Source: Parvularculaceae bacterium (GTDB taxonomy: Bacteria; Pseudomonadota; Alphaproteobacteria; Caulobacterales; Parvularculaceae). From it: a stretch of DNA of 64,000 bases. The DNA is taken from assembly GCA_021776475.1 (NCBI GenBank), contig JAJFFV010000005.1, positions 1,426,001-1,490,000 on the forward strand, read 5' to 3'. The notes below the pieces were generated by a model. The model was not told where the DNA came from. It worked only from the letters and a program-made list of their open reading frames with translations, and made no database searches. How positions within the stretch are numbered: the first letter of the stretch is position 1; each line of letters opens with the position of its first letter. The position numbers and the translations under genes are program-made. This document shows positions 8,544-17,717 of this stretch, piece by piece.

Positions 8544-10298
8544 ATGAGATCAGTACTCATTGCATGTTTCTCCCTCATACTCGTCGCCTGTTCTGGTAAA
8601 ACGAGTGATCAACCGGCGACAAGCGAGAAAAACATTGCCGATCTCATCTTGGTCAATGGCCGCATCTATACACTTCGTTGGGAAGCGCCGTCAGCGGAGG
8701 GCGTCATCAGAGCAGATGCGCCATATGATGCTCAAGGGTGGCATCCTGACGCCAGTGCCGTGGCGATTGCTGACGGCAAAATCATATTCGTTGGCGATAC
8801 CATGTCCGCGCTCTCCTATAAGGGCGCTGACGGCGATGTAGTGGATCTGCAGGGTGCAACCCTGGTGCCGGGTCTGATTGATTCGCATACGCATATTTTT
8901 GAGCTGGGGGCAAAGCTTCAGCGCGTTAATTTGACAGATATCAAGACCGAGGAAGAAGCCGTTGCGCTGGTTGCCGCGCAGGCGCGAGCGACCACAAAGG
9001 GGGAGTGGGTTCTTGGCGCCGGATGGGACGAAGGCGCCTGGGCAAGCCGTTATCCTGACAAGACCTTGTTAAGCCAGTCGGTGCCGGATCACCCGGTTGC
9101 GCTTGACAGCCTTCACGGGTTTGCGGCGTGGGTAAATCAAGCGGCGCTCGACGCCGGAAAGATCTCGGCGCGTTCAGATGTTCCAGTTGGCGGCGAAATG
9201 CGGCTTGGCGAAGATGGCGAGCCCAATGGTTTGTTCCTTAACAACGCGGTCGGCATGGTCGACCAGATCGTGCCGTTGCCGACGACTGCAAAATTGACGG
9301 ACCAGTTGTTAGGTGGGCTTCGGCAAATGGCTGAAGACGGCTATGTCGCGGTTCATGAGGCTGGCGTAGATGCAGGCGCGATGGCTGTGTTGGAGAAATT
9401 GGAGAGTGAAAACAAACTGCCACTTCGTGTTTATGCGCTTTTATCCTTGAGGGATGAAGATCTGATCAGAGAATGGATCGCAAGAGGTCCGGATACTGAT
9501 AATAACAGCAAACTGGTCACACGAAGCGTGAAGGCCTATTACGACGGTGCTCTGGGGTCTCGCGGCGCCCGTCTGTTGGCTGACTATTCGGATATGCCGG
9601 GCCATCGTGGCCTGAGCGGTGACAACTATGGTTTCAACCAGCAGCTGAATGCAGATGCAATGCGGGCCGGTTTTCAAGTCGGCATTCACGCAATCGGTGA
9701 TGCCGGCAATCGCGAGGCGCTGGATATTTTGGAAGCTGTCATGACCGAAGACCCCGAAACCCGGGCCAACCGGCATCGTGTCGAACATGCGCAGCTGGTT
9801 CATCCCGATGACATGCCCCGGTTTGCGAATTTGGACGTTATTGCCTCGATGGAACCACCCCATGCGATGGAGGACAAAGCATGGGCCGAAGATCGACTGG
9901 GTCTCGGGCGCATCCGCGGGGCCTATGCCTGGCGCACATTGCGGCGCGCCGGCGCGCGTCTCACGTTTAATTCTGACAACCCTGGATCAGATCACAGTAT
10001 TTTTTATGGGCTGCATTCAGCCATCACGCGGCAGGACAAAGATCTGCACCCGGATGGCGGTTGGTACCCGGACGAACGAGTGAACATTGATGAAGCGCTT
10101 CGCGCTTATACCAGTTGGTCTGCGTATGCGAGCTTCCGCGAGAAAGACACCGGTGTGATTGATGTCGGGTACTGGGCCGATATGACGGTCATGGATATCG
10201 ATCCATTTGTGTTATCTGAGAATGATCCAAACAAACTGCTTGAGGGCAGAATATTGATGACCGTCGTTGACGGTGACATCATTTACCAGGCTCCATGA
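8544..10298 (+). CDS. YtcJ-like amidohydrolase family lipoprotein
   Basis: This 584-residue protein is read from the ATG at 8544, which has GAAGGA just upstream. It has a lipoprotein signal ending LILVACSG, so it is likely periplasmic. The metal-dependent amidohydrolase (amidohydrolase_3) barrel is recognisable from GLIDSHTHIFE (HxH metal ligands), a long central domain, AIGDAGNREALD and RHRVEHAQLVHP, and the late 'FNSDNPGSD' Asp ligand. Homologues hydrolyse N-formyl, amide or related bonds; the substrate here cannot be told. The stop touches the stop of the convergent DUF2161 gene. Following the DUF885 gene by 49 bases, it may form a two-gene unit of exported hydrolases. Confidence 0.85.
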   Translation: MRSVLIACFSLILVACSGKTSDQPATSEKNIADLILVNGRIYTLRWEAPSAEGVIRADAPYDAQGWHPDASAVAIADGKIIFVGDTMSALSYKGADGDVVDLQGATLVPGLIDSHTHIFELGAKLQRVNLTDIKTEEEAVALVAAQARATTKGEWVLGAGWDEGAWASRYPDKTLLSQSVPDHPVALDSLHGFAAWVNQAALDAGKISARSDVPVGGEMRLGEDGEPNGLFLNNAVGMVDQIVPLPTTAKLTDQLLGGLRQMAEDGYVAVHEAGVDAGAMAVLEKLESENKLPLRVYALLSLRDEDLIREWIARGPDTDNNSKLVTRSVKAYYDGALGSRGARLLADYSDMPGHRGLSGDNYGFNQQLNADAMRAGFQVGIHAIGDAGNREALDILEAVMTEDPETRANRHRVEHAQLVHPDDMPRFANLDVIASMEPPHAMEDKAWAEDRLGLGRIRGAYAWRTLRRAGARLTFNSDNPGSDHSIFYGLHSAITRQDKDLHPDGGWYPDERVNIDEALRAYTSWSAYASFREKDTGVIDVGYWADMTVMDIDPFVLSENDPNKLLEGRILMTVVDGDIIYQAP

Positions 10299-11030
10299 TC
10301 ATCCGTTGTCAGTCGGGTTAGTCGGACTAAAGCCAGGCATCTTCCTCAGTTGATCCAAATCATCTTGATAATGAGTAATAGCGTCCAATCCCTTTGGGCT
10401 AATCGCGTAGATACCGGTGCTGACCCGCTCAAACCAGCCATAATGATCATCCGCCATCAATCGTCGCGCTGATTCAACTCCTGTCGCGCGCGCCACGAGG
10501 GCGGCCTTTGTCGGGCCATTCTGCTTGAGGACACTAAGGCAGCGCAGCGCATCTTGCCGGTAGGCCGTCATCAACCCCTCTCGTGTTGCGCCACCGGTGT
10601 TCGGATCACCCACCCGGTTGGCAAACTCACGCAGCATGCGCGCTTTCTTTTGCGCTGATTGTCGAGGCTTGTAGGGTAGAGGATCGAGATGAATTTCGAC
10701 AAAACCGTCTTTCAGTCTGACGGAGATCAGGCCAAGACCGAGCCGGCGGCAGAGAGCCTTGTTGCTCCTCAGAGATTTGGAAAATACTTTTCCGCTACCC
10801 CGTGGCACGGCGATATAGACCAGATCGCTGACAGCCTGGCGCTCAATCGCCTGATGAAACAGCGAAAGAGAAAAACCGGTTTTTAACTCGACGATGACCG
10901 GGTTTTCTGTCCCGCGCAGGCCGACGACATCTGCCGCCCCGATCTCCCCCTTGACTTCATAGCCTTGCCCTTCAAGCAAGGCTTTGATCGGTGGATAGAG
11001 GTCAGTCTCGCGCATCCCGGGTTTTTTCAT
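10299..11030 (-). CDS. DUF2161 family PD-(D/E)XK-fold protein
   Basis: The protein is about 243 residues from the ATG at 11030; the next ATG at 11015 is an equally reasonable start, because family members begin near 'MRETDLYPPIKALLEGQGY'. The N-terminal domain shows the nuclease-like core: Glu in the first helix, then AADVVGLR, then VIVELKTGFS, matching the D-x(n)-ExK pattern of PD-(D/E)XK enzymes. The C-terminal region (about 150-243) looks like a winged helix, with GPTKAALVARATGVESARRLM. The family is annotated as a putative phosphodiesterase. The combination suggests a DNA- or nucleotide-acting protein, which is inference from fold only. It ends immediately beside the convergent amidohydrolase stop. 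Confidence 0.75.
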   Translation of the reverse strand: MKKPGMRETDLYPPIKALLEGQGYEVKGEIGAADVVGLRGTENPVIVELKTGFSLSLFHQAIERQAVSDLVYIAVPRGSGKVFSKSLRSNKALCRRLGLGLISVRLKDGFVEIHLDPLPYKPRQSAQKKARMLREFANRVGDPNTGGATREGLMTAYRQDALRCLSVLKQNGPTKAALVARATGVESARRLMADDHYGWFERVSTGIYAISPKGLDAITHYQDDLDQLRKMPGFSPTNPTDNG

Positions 11031-11295
11031 GGTTCTCACGATAAGCTGTATTTGCGATTCTGAACAAAGCCTCAAACAGCAGGTCAAAAAAAATGACCTG
11101 CCCATCTGAGAGGTCAGCTAATCGAGGTGGTTGGTGCCCGGGCGCGGCACTCCGGCGATCTGCGCCAGACCCCAAAAAAAGCGGCCCGCAGCAGTCTCGC
11201 AAAAAAATTCCGGGGTGAGACAGACTTCTTTGACGGCTGGCGCTGAAATGGTTAGTTTGTCGCGGAGAGTTTCAGAAAAAAAAGGGGAGTGGGAC

Positions 11296-12021
11296 ATGTC
11301 CGTTGGAAAATTCACGCTGGGCGCGAGCGTGCTGGCCTTGGCCGCAATGCCAGGGATCGCGGCAGCGGCAGGCGGCGGTGCAGAGCCGACAGCTTATTTT
11401 AGCGTCGGTGCCGGCGTCACTGTGCCCGATGATGTATCGCAGGGCACCACGATCACGCCGTTTTCTGGCTCAAATACGTTCACCCTGCCATCGGGTTTCG
11501 ACACCTCCTTCGATACCGGCTTCAATGTTGGCGGCACCATTGGCTACAAATTTAATTCCACCTGGCGGGTTGAAGGCGAGTACCGCTACTCAACGGCCGA
11601 CAACCTCATGACGACCGTGCGCGGCGGGTTCAACGTCCCGACGGCGACCAATCCCAGCGGCAGCTTGACCCCCAACAGCGGCGATATCAGCGTCAACGCG
11701 CTGTTCGCCAACGCGGTCCTCGATATCAATATGCCGGGCAGGCTGTTGCCCTATATCGGGGCAGGTCTCGGTTACGCCGATATTGATATCTCGGCCCTTG
11801 GCAGTGACGCGGGGGAGGGTGTCTTTGCGTATCAGGTGTTTCTCGGCGGCGACGTTTCGCTGGATGATCATTCCTGGGTCGGTGCCCGCTTCAATTTCAT
11901 GAACACCGACAATTTTGCCTATGACCCCGTCGGCCCAGCCGCGGCTGGCGCGTTCACCACCGGCAAGGCCCAATACAGCGCTTTTGACCTCACCTTTTCC
12001 TATCGCCGGGATTTCAAATAA
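11296..12021 (+). CDS. outer-membrane beta-barrel protein
   Basis: The 241-residue protein starts at the ATG at 11296, with AGGGGAG-like ribosome-binding sequence directly upstream. A signal peptide (MSVGKFTLGASVLALAAMPG, cleavage after AAAA) precedes a mature chain with alternating hydrophobic and polar strands, Gly/aromatic-rich turns and 'WRVEGEYRYST', as in small 8-stranded OmpA/opacity-type barrels. It ends FSYRRDFK rather than the usual terminal Phe, so the outer-membrane sorting signal is slightly atypical. A structural or adhesion role is likely; no pore or ligand can be inferred. It is monocistronic. Confidence 0.75.
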   Translation: MSVGKFTLGASVLALAAMPGIAAAAGGGAEPTAYFSVGAGVTVPDDVSQGTTITPFSGSNTFTLPSGFDTSFDTGFNVGGTIGYKFNSTWRVEGEYRYSTADNLMTTVRGGFNVPTATNPSGSLTPNSGDISVNALFANAVLDINMPGRLLPYIGAGLGYADIDISALGSDAGEGVFAYQVFLGGDVSLDDHSWVGARFNFMNTDNFAYDPVGPAAAGAFTTGKAQYSAFDLTFSYRRDFK

Positions 12022-12094
12022 CCCGTCGCGGCCTGATAGCTGCATGACAGATGACGCGGGCGCAGCTATGCTCCGCGGGTCCGGGTAGTGAGTA

Positions 12095-13207
12095 ATGTTT
12101 GTAACGCAACCAGAACGCCAGCCGCTTGGGGGCTTTTTCAGCTTCGTTTTGCCGATGTGCGTTTTCGGCATTCTGGCGGTGCTGGTGAAGGCACCGGATT
12201 TTACAGAGGCTAATTTCCCCGCTGCCGCGTTTTTAAGGACACTGCCCGCTCTCGTCAGCACAAGCGTTTTTGCTCTTGCCCTCAGCCTTTTGTATCTGTG
12301 GCATCCTGCCCGGATCGCAGCAACATCGCTGGCAGCGCTTGCGGTGGCACTCTTGGCAACGGCGGTCCTTCATCACGGCGAGGGCGGCGCCAGGCTCCTC
12401 AGTTGGGCTGCCTTCCTAGTGCTCGCAGGTGCGGCAACAGATGACACCGAATCGGGGCTTGAGTTGCCGCCTGCTTACAGGTTTGTTTTTCCGCGGCTTG
12501 TCAGCCTGCCGTTAATGATCATTGTTGTGACGATTTTTGCAACCTTGTTCAGTGTGATGCTGGCTGCGGCATTTCAGGCAACGATGTCCATCCGGTCGCC
12601 AGACGCCGGTCCAGCTTTGCTGCTGCCGGATATCAATGGCAGCCCAGCGCTGGTTGGGTTACTGCTCTTTGGCACCTTTCTTGGCATCGTCGTTGCCTTA
12701 ATCCGCTATCAGCGGGCGCTAATTGGCTCTTTCCGCTATGCGCTGCTAGTGGCCAGCCGCTATCTGCTGCCGGTTATCTGTGTGGTCGCCATGACATTTT
12801 TACTTACCTCAGTGGGCAACGCAAACGAGGAGCGCGGCGCATATTTTGTCATGACTGTGATCTTGTTGATCACCGTCAATCTCGTTTATGTTGATGGAAC
12901 TCTGGCAAAACCACCAGCTTGGATACGCGTTTCGGTTTTTGTGGCCGCTATTGTGTTACTGTTATTGCTCTGGTCACAATTTGGAATGGCTAAGGCGATG
13001 GCTGATGCCAGTAGAGTGACATCAGACTACGGAAGTATTTTCTACCAACTTATTTTGACCATCTTCGCCACATTCGCGCTTGTTGTTGGTGTCATTTCCG
13101 ATTCTATCGGCAAATCTGACAGGTGGATGCCGGCACTTGCTCCACTGAATATCGCGGTGATCGGATTGATCGGTTTTGCACCGCTGTTTCTGCGCCTGGT
13201 GCCATGA
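12095..13207 (+). CDS. polytopic membrane protein of unknown function
   Basis: This 370-residue protein has roughly ten hydrophobic segments, spread from residue 13 to the C-terminus, with short Arg-containing loops (IRYQRALIGSFRYALLVASR near 205). No transporter or enzyme signature stands out. It could be a DUF4153-like or other integral inner-membrane protein, but I do not recognise it with confidence. It is convergent with the small HTH gene, the two stops being 11 bases apart. Confidence 0.7.
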   Translation: MFVTQPERQPLGGFFSFVLPMCVFGILAVLVKAPDFTEANFPAAAFLRTLPALVSTSVFALALSLLYLWHPARIAATSLAALAVALLATAVLHHGEGGARLLSWAAFLVLAGAATDDTESGLELPPAYRFVFPRLVSLPLMIIVVTIFATLFSVMLAAAFQATMSIRSPDAGPALLLPDINGSPALVGLLLFGTFLGIVVALIRYQRALIGSFRYALLVASRYLLPVICVVAMTFLLTSVGNANEERGAYFVMTVILLITVNLVYVDGTLAKPPAWIRVSVFVAAIVLLLLLWSQFGMAKAMADASRVTSDYGSIFYQLILTIFATFALVVGVISDSIGKSDRWMPALAPLNIAVIGLIGFAPLFLRLVP

Positions 13208-13218
13208 AGGACAGCCGC

Positions 13219-13467
13219 TTAGGACGGATCTTTTTTCTTGCTCTCAGTCATAACGGTTTTACGGTTCGGCCCGCGATAATCGGCCACGCCCTCGGTCACG
13301 GCATAACAGGCAAGTCGGACCGTCAGCGGGATCTCAACCTTGTCGCCGTCACGCTCGCCTTTCTCGTAATACTGGATCATGCGGCGTTTCAGACCAAGCG
13401 CGTGCGCTGCATCCTTCTGGGAGAGCCCCATGGCCTTACGCCATTTCTTGAAATCACCCGGTTCCAT
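13219..13467 (-). CDS. small HTH (XRE-like) transcriptional regulator
   Basis: From the ATG at 13467 the protein is 82 residues. A Cro/CI-type helix-turn-helix occupies about residues 5-40: 'FKKWRKAMGLSQKDAAHALG' then 'RRMIQYYEKGERDG'. The remainder is short and ends in a Lys-rich tail. It would bind DNA as a dimer; the target is unknown. The frame extends to 13563 but the extra 32 residues look like translated leader, so 13467 is preferred. It points away from the tmRNA gene, which begins about 190 bases further right. Confidence 0.7.
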   Translation of the reverse strand: MEPGDFKKWRKAMGLSQKDAAHALGLKRRMIQYYEKGERDGDKVEIPLTVRLACYAVTEGVADYRGPNRKTVMTESKKKDPS

Positions 13468-13626
13468 CTCATTCCCGCCCTTGTCTGCGTGATCGCCCTT
13501 AGCCTGAATTTGTTGCGGTTTTGTTGCAATAACACAACTGGTGCGGCTTCTGACCAGGGTCAACCCCGGTTTTGCCCCTTAAATCCATGTGTTTTGGGGA
13601 ACGTTCGCAATTAGCCGCACTAACTG

Positions 13627-13657
13627 CCTTTAATTGTTAGGCAATTCGCCCTATATA
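13627..13657 (+). promoter_or_regulatory. probable ssrA promoter
   Basis: A TATATA at 13652-13657 lies a few bases before the first tmRNA hairpin. A clear TTGACA is absent; TTTAAT at 13629-13634 gives a spacer close to 17. The placement is set by the RNA start rather than by strong hexamers. Confidence 0.3.
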
Positions 13658-13995
13658 GGAGAGGCCGGTTCGCCGGCTATAGCGATAAATGGCGCTCATA
13701 ATAAGCGGCTTGGACCCGGGGGCGGTACCCGGCGGCTCCACCAGAAAGCCTGGTCCGATCTCTCAGATCGGGCCTTGTGGCGGGGCCGAAATAGGATCGA
13801 CAAACGTGTAAAGGTTCTGCTTTCGCTCGGATGATCTCCGTTATTGGATCACAATTATAGTTGCAAATGACAACTACAAGGAAGAGTTCGCTCTCGCAGC
13901 TTAGGCAGCGCGAGTAACTCACTCAAAACTCCTAGGTCCTTTCCAGGTCTAGGCGGGGCTTCCGGGAGCCTGGCAACAGAATCCCGGGCTTTATT
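13658..13995 (+). ncRNA. ssrA: circularly permuted two-piece tmRNA
   Basis: The acceptor piece comes first. It begins with a UUCG-capped hairpin (GCCGG/CCGGC, near 13663-13677) and ends with a T-arm and the acceptor strand CGGCTCC plus ACCA at 13733-13743. After a removed spacer the coding piece starts at 13782 with GGGGCCG, which pairs with CGGCTCC (six Watson-Crick pairs and one G-U), closing the tRNA-like domain. It is followed by the conserved AATAGGATCGACAAACG. The resume codon GCA at 13863 opens a 13-codon tag, ANDNYKEEFALAA, with a TAG stop at 13902-13904. The tail carries a CCTAG/CTAGG hairpin (13931-13953) and a CCGGGA/TCCCGG hairpin (13962-13987). The RNA rescues stalled ribosomes with SmpB and tags peptides for ClpXP. 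The outer ends are approximate. Confidence 0.93.
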
Positions 13996-14133
13996 TCCTC
14001 GTTTTCAGCCGCCACTTGGGCTTCCCTTGTCGCACCTGCCGCAGCATTAATTGCGACCTGGCAATTGGTTTGGAGTAGATTCGCGGTTCTGATGAAACGC
14101 TGCTTGTCTGGATGGCGCGCAAGAGCGGCTTTG

Positions 14134-14784
14134 TCACCGACTGAACAATTTTCCTAAATGCGCGAAATCATCCGGCAGCAGATCGACCGGCGTTTTGCCT
14201 TCGTCATTCTGGATATCTCGTTTCGCACCAGCGGAAATCAATGTTCGAATGATCGCTTCATCGCCATGCAGGGCTGCCGCGTGCAAAGCCGTGTGACCAC
14301 CATCTTGCCGATGGTCCGGGTCAGCACCGGCAGCAAGCAGTATCCGGACTAATCCGGCATGCTTTGCTGCGCAGGCACTGTGGATGGGTCGGAGGTTGGC
14401 GGCGTTGTTGGTGATCGCGTCCGGGTCAGCACCGTGCGCCAACAAGAATCTCGCGGCAGCCGGCTGGCGAAAATAAGCGGCAAGATGGAGGGGAGTAAAC
14501 CCATCTGCAGCATGTTGCTGGGAAAAATCCGGCGCGGATCCGAACAGGTCGCGCAATACCTCGACTTCCCCAAGAGCCGCGGCCTCGAACCCGTCAACGG
14601 TGTCGACCTGTGTTCTTAGCGCCTGTGAGATCTCTGCTCGTTGATAATACAACGCCAGCAGGATCAATGAAACACCGTTTTCATCCCCCCCTTTGGCCAA
14701 TGCCGGATGCGCCGCCAGAATGGATTTCGCCGTCTCAAGCTCGCCTTCTTTGATGGCGCTGATCAACTGATCCTTGTCGCTCAT
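14134..14784 (-). CDS. ankyrin-repeat protein
   Basis: The protein is 216 residues from the ATG at 14784, which has GGAG eight bases upstream; the frame extends further but only through non-coding-looking sequence. At least four ankyrin repeats are visible, the clearest being 'DGFTPLHLAAYFRQPAAARF', then LRPIHSACAAKHAGLVRILLAAGAD and HTALHAAALHGDEAIIRTLI. Each contains the TPLHLAA-like turn and the GAD beta-hairpin. There is no signal peptide, so it is cytosolic. Such proteins mediate protein-protein contacts, and the partner is unknown. The gene lies downstream of the fpr gene on the same strand, with 143 bases between. Confidence 0.85.
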   Translation of the reverse strand: MSDKDQLISAIKEGELETAKSILAAHPALAKGGDENGVSLILLALYYQRAEISQALRTQVDTVDGFEAAALGEVEVLRDLFGSAPDFSQQHAADGFTPLHLAAYFRQPAAARFLLAHGADPDAITNNAANLRPIHSACAAKHAGLVRILLAAGADPDHRQDGGHTALHAAALHGDEAIIRTLISAGAKRDIQNDEGKTPVDLLPDDFAHLGKLFSR

Positions 14785-14927
14785 GATTTCTCCGGCTTTG
14801 CAGGCTGGGCAGACAATTACATTGGGTATTACAGGACAAAAAGGATCTGCGTAAATATGTTTTGTATATGATCCAGGATCTAAAGCCGCCGGTATTATGG
14901 GGCAACTGATCGCCAAGGCAAGAGTAC

Positions 14928-15743
14928 CTAACCGACAAACGCCTTTTCGACGACAAACGAGGCCGGCTTGGAATTGGCGCCCTCGATCAGGCCAGCCTTT
15001 TCGACAAGCGCTTTGGTATCTGCGATCATCTCAAGCGATCCGCAAATCATCACACGATCCGTCTCCGGATTAAGTGGGGCTACCCCCAGTTGTTCGAACA
15101 GGTTGCCGGTCTCGATCAAACTTGTGATCCGGCCCATCCTGTCAAACTGTTCCTGCGTCGTTGACGAAAAGTATTTTAGCTTTTGGCCGACCAGTTCGCC
15201 GATCAGCGGATCGTCCGGCAGGCTCTCGATCAGGTCTTTGGAATAGGCAAGTTCGGCAACGTCGCGGCAGGTATGTGTGACAATCACTTCGTCGAATTTC
15301 TCATAGGTCTCAGGGTCACGCACCAGGCTGGCAAAAGGCGCAAAGCCAGTGCCGGTTGAGAACATGTAAAGCCGCTTGCCTTGGGTCAAGGCATCCAGCA
15401 CCAGGGTCCCTGTTGGCTTCTTGCCCAGCAAGATCTCATCATTCGGCTGGATCTTCTGCAGTTTTGACGTGAGAGGGCCCTGTTCAACTTTGATCGAGAA
15501 GAATTCCAGTTCCTCATCCCAGGCCGGACTTGCCAGCGAATAAGCGCGCAGGATCGGCTTACCATTATCACCCGGCAGGCCAATCATCACAAATTCGCCT
15601 GAGCGAAAGCGGAAGCTTTGCGGTCTTGTTGTCCGGAAGGCAAACAACCGGTCCGTGTAATGCGTCACCGAAAGCACCTTTTCCAAGGTCGGCGCATTGG
15701 GATTAACTTTGGGTTTTTGCTCTACCGCTACAGCTTCCGACAT
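14928..15743 (-). CDS. fpr: ferredoxin--NADP+ reductase
   Basis: This 271-residue flavoprotein transfers electrons between NADPH and ferredoxin or flavodoxin in the cytosol. The FAD-binding motif is RAYSLASPAWDEELEF, near residue 75-90. The NADP-binding domain begins with FSTGTGFAPFASLVRDPETY, and the C-terminus ends with ASFVVEKAFVG, where an aromatic residue normally stacks on the flavin; here the last aromatic is the Phe of KAFVG, as in bacterial subclass I/II enzymes. I chose the ATG at 15743; an upstream in-frame GTG at 15764 adds seven residues, and the AAGGTG could serve either. Length is normal. Confidence 0.92.
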   Translation of the reverse strand: MSEAVAVEQKPKVNPNAPTLEKVLSVTHYTDRLFAFRTTRPQSFRFRSGEFVMIGLPGDNGKPILRAYSLASPAWDEELEFFSIKVEQGPLTSKLQKIQPNDEILLGKKPTGTLVLDALTQGKRLYMFSTGTGFAPFASLVRDPETYEKFDEVIVTHTCRDVAELAYSKDLIESLPDDPLIGELVGQKLKYFSSTTQEQFDRMGRITSLIETGNLFEQLGVAPLNPETDRVMICGSLEMIADTKALVEKAGLIEGANSKPASFVVEKAFVG

Positions 15744-15905
15744 GATTTGCTGATTCACCTTCACTAGACAACAATCTGATATTTGCCCTCGCGCAGCATA
15801 TAATTGCCCGAGTTTGGCATTACAATGGCGTATTGCGTGCCTCTTTGTGAAGCCAGATGATTATTCATAACGCGGTTGTCAGGAAAGCTGAAGAAACCAT
15901 TCAGA

Positions 15906-17018
15906 CTATAGTAAATCATCAGCATCCTTGAATTTCATTCCGAGGTCTTCTGCGACGGCAGCGTATGTAATCCAGCCGTTGGCAACGTTAAGGCCGCGCT
16001 TCAAGTGGTGGTCGGCCAAAAGAGCGCCTTTGCTACCAAGATTTGCTAGATTAATCACATGCGGCAGCGTGCGGTTGTTGAGAGCCAGGGTCGATGTGCG
16101 GGCAACAGCACCCGGCATGTTGGCAACGCAGTAATGCACAATACCATCGACTTCGTAATAGGGATCTTCATGGGTCGTCGCTTTTGAGGTTTCAAAGCAG
16201 CCACCCTGATCAATCGAAATATCGACCAGAACGGAACCCTTCCTCATCGTCCCGAGCATCTCGCGGGTGATCAGTTTTGGTGCCGCAGCTCCGGGCACAA
16301 GTACTGCGCCAACAACCAGATCAGCGCTTTTGATTGCTTCAGCTAACGCGCCAGAAGTGGAGAAAACCGTCTGTACACGGTTGCCAAATATCGTGTCCAG
16401 TTCTTCCAGTTTGTTAATTGAGCGGTCAAAAATCGTCACGTCGGCGTGCATGCCAACAGCCATCTGCGCTGCATTATACCCTGAAACGCCGCCGCCGATG
16501 ATCACAACCTTCGCGGCCTCCACGCCAGGGACGCCGCCGAGCAAGACGCCGCGCCCGCCTGCTGCCATTTGCAGGCAAGCCGCACCAACCTGAATTGACA
16601 TCCGGCCAGCGACTTCACTCATCGGCCGCAACAATGGCAGCCCGCCGAGATCACCGGTCACTGTTTCATAGGCGACAGCCCAGCAGTTAGAAGCTGCCAA
16701 AGCTTCCGCCTGCGGCTTGTCGGCCGCGAGGTGCAAATAGGTGAACAGGGTCTGGCCATCGCGCAACATTGCACATTCATGCAGCTGCGGCTCTTTTACT
16801 TTCACCAGCAAATCAGCCTGTGCAAATACTTCTTGCGGTGTATTAACGATCGTTGCGCCGGATGTCCTGTACTGATCATCGGAGAAGTCAATTGCTGCAC
16901 CAGCATTGCTTTCAACAACCACTTCATGTCCGGCACGCGTCAGCTCAAGGACGCTGTCAGGGGTAAGGCCAACTCGAAACTCAAGGGTTTTGATTTCTTT
17001 TGGGCAGCCAACGCGCAT
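15906..17018 (-). CDS. ald: alanine dehydrogenase
   Basis: This 370-residue enzyme interconverts L-alanine and pyruvate plus ammonia using NAD. The start is the ATG at 17018, preceded by GGAGGAAACA; the protein begins MRVGCPKEIKTLEFRVGLTP as is canonical. A conserved lysine (VKVKEPQ) and RPMSEVAGRMS lie in the N-terminal domain, and the NAD-binding GGGVSGYNAAQMA at about 170-182. The C-terminal 'MPGAVARTSTLALNNRTLPH' segment completes the family pattern. The divergently transcribed Lrp/AsnC gene 141 bases away is the expected alanine-responsive activator, an arrangement known for AldR/ald in other bacteria. Confidence 0.95.
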   Translation of the reverse strand: MRVGCPKEIKTLEFRVGLTPDSVLELTRAGHEVVVESNAGAAIDFSDDQYRTSGATIVNTPQEVFAQADLLVKVKEPQLHECAMLRDGQTLFTYLHLAADKPQAEALAASNCWAVAYETVTGDLGGLPLLRPMSEVAGRMSIQVGAACLQMAAGGRGVLLGGVPGVEAAKVVIIGGGVSGYNAAQMAVGMHADVTIFDRSINKLEELDTIFGNRVQTVFSTSGALAEAIKSADLVVGAVLVPGAAAPKLITREMLGTMRKGSVLVDISIDQGGCFETSKATTHEDPYYEVDGIVHYCVANMPGAVARTSTLALNNRTLPHVINLANLGSKGALLADHHLKRGLNVANGWITYAAVAEDLGMKFKDADDLL

Positions 17019-17159
17019 TGTTTCCTCCATCCATCTGCTTATCTGGCGCGGAGTATATGTCTCGCAGACACGAATTATTTCGACTTATGTTCGTCAAATG
17101 GTTCAAAGGGGTGAATATAGTTCTTTATTGGATCAGTTTTAAAACATATAATTCTAAAC
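17019..17159. promoter_or_regulatory. divergent ald / Lrp-family control region
   Basis: The 141-base region between the two divergent starts is A+T-rich and contains short dyads such as CGAA-TTAT-TTCG near 17081. Lrp/AsnC proteins bind degenerate A+T-rich palindromes, so this is the probable operator, but no exact consensus can be claimed. Confidence 0.4.
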
Positions 17160-17612
17160 ATGGACAAATTCGATTCACATATTCTGAGCCTTCTGCAAGA
17201 GGACGGCCAGACACCATTTACCGCCCTTGGTGACAAGGTCGGACTGTCCCCATCAGCCTGTCACAAGCGGGTCAAGGAGATGGAAAAGTCAGGGTTGATC
17301 GCGCGGCACGTCGCGATTGTCGACGAACACAGTGCCGGCCTAAAAACCAGCGCCTTTGTCCAAGCGACGCTGAAAGACCAGACGGAGGAGACCCTGACCG
17401 CCTTCGAAAAAGCCGTTCGAAACCACCGCGAGATCATGGAGTGCTACTTGATGTCAGGAGAATCGGATTATCTCTTGCGCATCCTGTGTGAGGACGGGAC
17501 CGACTATGAGCGCATCCATAAGGAAATCTTGACCCGCCTGCCGGGCGTAGAGCGGGTCATCACCAATTTTGCAATCCGAAAAGTTTTTCGTCGTACCGCC
17601 GTACCATTGTAA
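17160..17612 (+). CDS. Lrp/AsnC family transcriptional regulator (likely of ald)
   Basis: The 150-residue protein has the standard two-domain layout. The N-terminal winged HTH spans about 1-60 (DSHILSLLQEDGQTPFTALG then SPSACHKRVKEMEKSGLI). The C-terminal RAM ligand-binding domain spans about 65-150 and contains 'VMECYLMSGESDYLLRI'-type sequence (here IMECYLMSGESDYLLRILCE). It probably forms octamers around DNA and senses an amino acid, most likely alanine. Its position opposite ald supports AldR-like control. It is followed 105 bases later by malate synthase, which may share its transcript. Confidence 0.9.
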   Translation: MDKFDSHILSLLQEDGQTPFTALGDKVGLSPSACHKRVKEMEKSGLIARHVAIVDEHSAGLKTSAFVQATLKDQTEETLTAFEKAVRNHREIMECYLMSGESDYLLRILCEDGTDYERIHKEILTRLPGVERVITNFAIRKVFRRTAVPL

Positions 17613-17717
17613 CTGCGGGCTCCCTGCAGTTCGCGCTTGCACAAAATGCCAATTCCGCCTTTTCTCCGGGCAAATATTAAATTGAGACGGCCCGGCGGCT
17701 GTTCTGGAGATGACGAC

